Below are positions 61,826 to 64,000 of a stretch of 64,000 nt of DNA, piece after piece; position 1 is the first letter of the stretch, and the number at the start of each line of letters is the position of its first letter. A program made the position numbers and the translations under genes. The notes under the pieces were generated by a model, which saw nothing but the letters and a program-made list of their open reading frames with translations, made no database searches and was not told where the DNA came from. Source of the stretch: Aeromonas salmonicida subsp. salmonicida (GTDB lineage Bacteria; Pseudomonadota; Gammaproteobacteria; Enterobacterales; Aeromonadaceae); contig NZ_LSGW01000079.1 in the NCBI RefSeq assembly GCF_001643305.1, positions 1-64,000 of the forward strand. Reading direction: 5' to 3'.

Positions 61826-64000
61826 TCAACGGCGACCAAACGGCCACCAGGACGTGTCGTTGTCCTTGATATCGACCAGGGTCTCCTGCACTGCGCCCGG
61901 TTTGCCCCCCTGCAGCTGACGCAGACTCACCTTGAACTGCTCTGTGGGCTCGACAAACCAGTCATCCAGGATCAGCACCTTGATGGACTTGTTGCCCCCC
62001 TCACCGGCGGCCCAGCTCACCGACTGACTGAACCAGGGCAGGAAATCCAGCCCCCAGCGCGCCGTGACCCCCTCAAGGCCCAAGGTGGCACGGGCCGGCT
62101 TGCTCAAATCGCCGCTGCGCACCACTGGGATCTCGGCAAACCACTGCCCCTCGTTCACCGTCATACTCGCGCGAGCCAGCGCAATGGTGGACGGCGCCAG
62201 CTTGTCCTTGATGGTCACCAGAGTCTGGCTCTGCTCACCCAGCGCAGCGCCGCTCGCATCGAACAGCTCCAGAGTGAAGGTCTCATCCCCCTCGCGCAGG
62301 GTGTCGCTCTTCACCGGGATGCTGATGGTCTGGCTGTCACTCTGGCCGGCTGCCCAATTCAGGGTGCCGGTCAGTGGCGCCACATCATTGGCATCGGCGC
62401 TGCCAAAGGCGATGCGGTAGTTCACGCTGGCCTCGCCATGGCTGCCATCGCGGCGACTGACGGTGAGGCTCAGGGCGCTGCCCTCCTCCACACTGGCGGC
62501 TGCGCTATCCAGACTGATCACCCCGGCAGGCGGCAGCGGATACTGGATCGCCACCAGCACGGGATCGTGATCCGAGGCGCTGAAGGGGCCGTCCGATTTG
62601 GCCAGCTGACCCGTGTACTTGCTGCCGTACTCAAAGAAGTTGCTCTCGGCGGAGTTGATGTGCCAATCCTCGATGCCGATCACCTTGGCTGCCAGGCTGG
62701 GGTTGGCCAGGGCGTGATCCAGATTGCCAAGCTCACCTTCATAGCTGTAGGAGTAGGTGTCGGTGCCATGGAAGCGGGTATTGAGGTTCACAAAACCATA
62801 CCCATTGCCAAGGGCGCTGCCGCTCTCCTCGAAAGGTTGGCCCGCCAGCGTGGTGAAGGAAGCGCTCATGATCTGGCGCGGCTGCGCGGCCGGATCATAG
62901 CTGGTCAGCACCCGGATGGGGTCCTCCATGCCATAGGCGTTCAGGTCGCCGATGATCAGCAGATCCCCGCTCAGCGCCTTGAGACTCTCCCCCAGCACCT
63001 TGGCGGCGGAGACCCGCAGGGCGTTGCAGTGGCCCTGGCCATCCAGCGGATCGGCGCTGGCGTAGTCGGGGTAATCCTCAAAGCAGGCGGAACCCTTGGA
63101 CTTGAGGTGGTTGACCACCAGCGTCAGGGGCGCATCCCCCTTGGGAGAGCTGAATTGCTGCAACACAGATTCGCGCATGCCCTGATTGATGGCAACCGGC
63201 TTGCCGCTGGCGTCCAGGGCCTCGGCCTGCTGCACCGGCAGCACTATGAGGCTGGCGGCACCTTGCGGCGTCACGCTGGCGGGCCGGTAGATAAGCCCCA
63301 CCGTAATGGCATCTGTGCCGATGGGCTGGCCATCGGGCGAGGCAATCAAGCGGTAGTGATCCGCTTCATCCGGCTGGGCGGCGTTGAGGGCCTCAACCAG
63401 ATTGGCGATGGCGGAGTTGTCGCCGTAGCCGTTGTTCTCTATCTCCATCAGCCCCACCACATCGGCATTGAGGCGGGTGATGGCGCTCACGATCTTGGTG
63501 CGCTGCTTCTCGAACTCCGCCACTGTCAGGGCGCCACGGTTGCTGCCGGTAGGGTTGGCATCCCCGCCCACCACTGTGGTGAAGAAGTTGAGCACGTTGA
63601 AGCTGGCTACCCGCAGATCCCCCGCCTCGGCGAGTTCAGGGGTCTCTACCCTGTCCCAGCCGCTGTGGTCTATGTCGCTGCTGTCGATGCGGTTGCTCGC
63701 TACCAGCCTGAACAGGTTGTAGGAGTAACCCAGCGCCCCCTCCAGCCCGTTGAGTTTGTCGCCGATGCGCAGGTAGCCATCTTCGGCATTGAAGGCGGGA
63801 TACCAGGGCAGCACCCCATCCGGCGTCTTGGCGTCCGTCTCTACCACCAGCTGATTTTGCTGGTTGCGCAGGGCCCACTGGCTCGCCTCCTCGCTCAGGG
63901 CTGCAAACTTCTGGGTCGACTTGATGAGGGGGGCGCCATAAGAGAGCACCAGGTTGTTGCGCTTGCCATCGTAATCGAAGCTGAAGTTGCGGGTCACCAC
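61826..64000 (-). CDS. ExeM/NucH-family extracellular endonuclease, partial (N-terminus outside window)
   Basis: The C-terminal 724 residues of a large secreted nuclease. The endonuclease/exonuclease/phosphatase domain starts near residue 128 (DLRVASFNVLNFFTT) with the metal glutamate in LMEIENNGYGDNSA. It also has LVVNHLKSKGSACF, IIGDLNAYGMEDP and the catalytic SASDHDPVLVAI. Two Calx-beta-type domains follow (SVEEGSALSLTVSRRDG; MTVNEGQWFAEIPVVRSGD), and the protein ends TSWWPFGRR. No GlyGly-CTERM sorting tail is present. It is expected to be exported, probably by type II secretion, and to degrade extracellular DNA. The first residues in the window belong to the middle of the protein. Confidence 0.92.
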   Translation of the reverse strand: MVTRNFSFDYDGKRNNLVLSYGAPLIKSTQKFAALSEEASQWALRNQQNQLVVETDAKTPDGVLPWYPAFNAEDGYLRIGDKLNGLEGALGYSYNLFRLVASNRIDSSDIDHSGWDRVETPELAEAGDLRVASFNVLNFFTTVVGGDANPTGSNRGALTVAEFEKQRTKIVSAITRLNADVVGLMEIENNGYGDNSAIANLVEALNAAQPDEADHYRLIASPDGQPIGTDAITVGLIYRPASVTPQGAASLIVLPVQQAEALDASGKPVAINQGMRESVLQQFSSPKGDAPLTLVVNHLKSKGSACFEDYPDYASADPLDGQGHCNALRVSAAKVLGESLKALSGDLLIIGDLNAYGMEDPIRVLTSYDPAAQPRQIMSASFTTLAGQPFEESGSALGNGYGFVNLNTRFHGTDTYSYSYEGELGNLDHALANPSLAAKVIGIEDWHINSAESNFFEYGSKYTGQLAKSDGPFSASDHDPVLVAIQYPLPPAGVISLDSAAASVEEGSALSLTVSRRDGSHGEASVNYRIAFGSADANDVAPLTGTLNWAAGQSDSQTISIPVKSDTLREGDETFTLELFDASGAALGEQSQTLVTIKDKLAPSTIALARASMTVNEGQWFAEIPVVRSGDLSKPARATLGLEGVTARWGLDFLPWFSQSVSWAAGEGGNKSIKVLILDDWFVEPTEQFKVSLRQLQGGKPGAVQETLVDIKDNDTSWWPFGRR

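Overview
The window looks like a chromosomal segment of an Aeromonas-type gammaproteobacterium. It is GC-rich and densely coded. Its gene order (fadIJ next to moxR/VWA genes, ycgL-minCDE, ribE-yaeP-norM, tandem tRNA-Val, an ExeM-type nuclease, a GH19 chitinase) fits Aeromonadales with Vibrio/Shewanella-like neighbourhoods. This is judged from protein resemblance only and the species is not determined. I see no CRISPR array, prophage, insertion sequence or replication origin.

Layout. 0.3-4.2 kb: secreted GH19 chitinase, a class I methyltransferase and a PhnA-family zinc-ribbon protein. 4.3-19 kb: fadI-fadJ (beta-oxidation), then divergently a tightly overlapping chain moxR - DUF58 - DUF4381 - VWA - VWA/TPR - BatD-like - ECF sigma factor - DUF3379 (probable anti-sigma), then two fadL-type fatty-acid porins. 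19-27 kb: an EAL-HDOD protein, a thiolase with a LiuR-like MerR regulator, a dicarboxylate/amino-acid symporter, ppnP and two L-serine dehydratases. 27-34 kb: a MltB-type lytic transglycosylase, ycgL, minCDE, two DUF440 putative DNA-mimic genes around mtgA, DUF1289 and a CvfB-like S1 protein. 34-43.6 kb: a UPF0149/TPR protein, MarR plus DUF4250, azoR, a DMT exporter, purT, an HAD phosphatase, a CPXCG protein, ribE, yaeP, a NorM/MdtK MATE pump and a DUF3080 lipoprotein. 43.7-44 kb: three tRNA-Val(GAC). 44-54.8 kb: polB (DNA polymerase II), proX, a GGDEF protein with GNAT acetyltransferase, a RIO-type kinase, two LpxM-type acyltransferases, a TDT transporter and a LysR regulator. 54.8-64 kb: an oxidoreductase, nfo, LysR/SDR, a junction of two truncated genes (6-phospho-beta-glucosidase and YfcC-type transporter), a glycine-zipper lipoprotein-like protein and the 3' part of an ExeM/NucH nuclease.

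Two things stand out. First, fatty-acid oxidation, a MoxR/VWA chaperone-like operon, a sigma/anti-sigma pair and fatty-acid porins form one contiguous block. That makes it a candidate envelope/lipid-stress module of unknown function. Second, at least seven genes here appear to have lost internal pieces or reading frame: DUF4381, the thiolase, the HAD phosphatase, the CPXCG protein, DUF3080, the SDR and the bglA/yfcC junction. Several losses are in frame and leave a short sequence at the joint that could be a direct repeat. This is either real genome erosion or an assembly artefact, and the raw reads would tell which.
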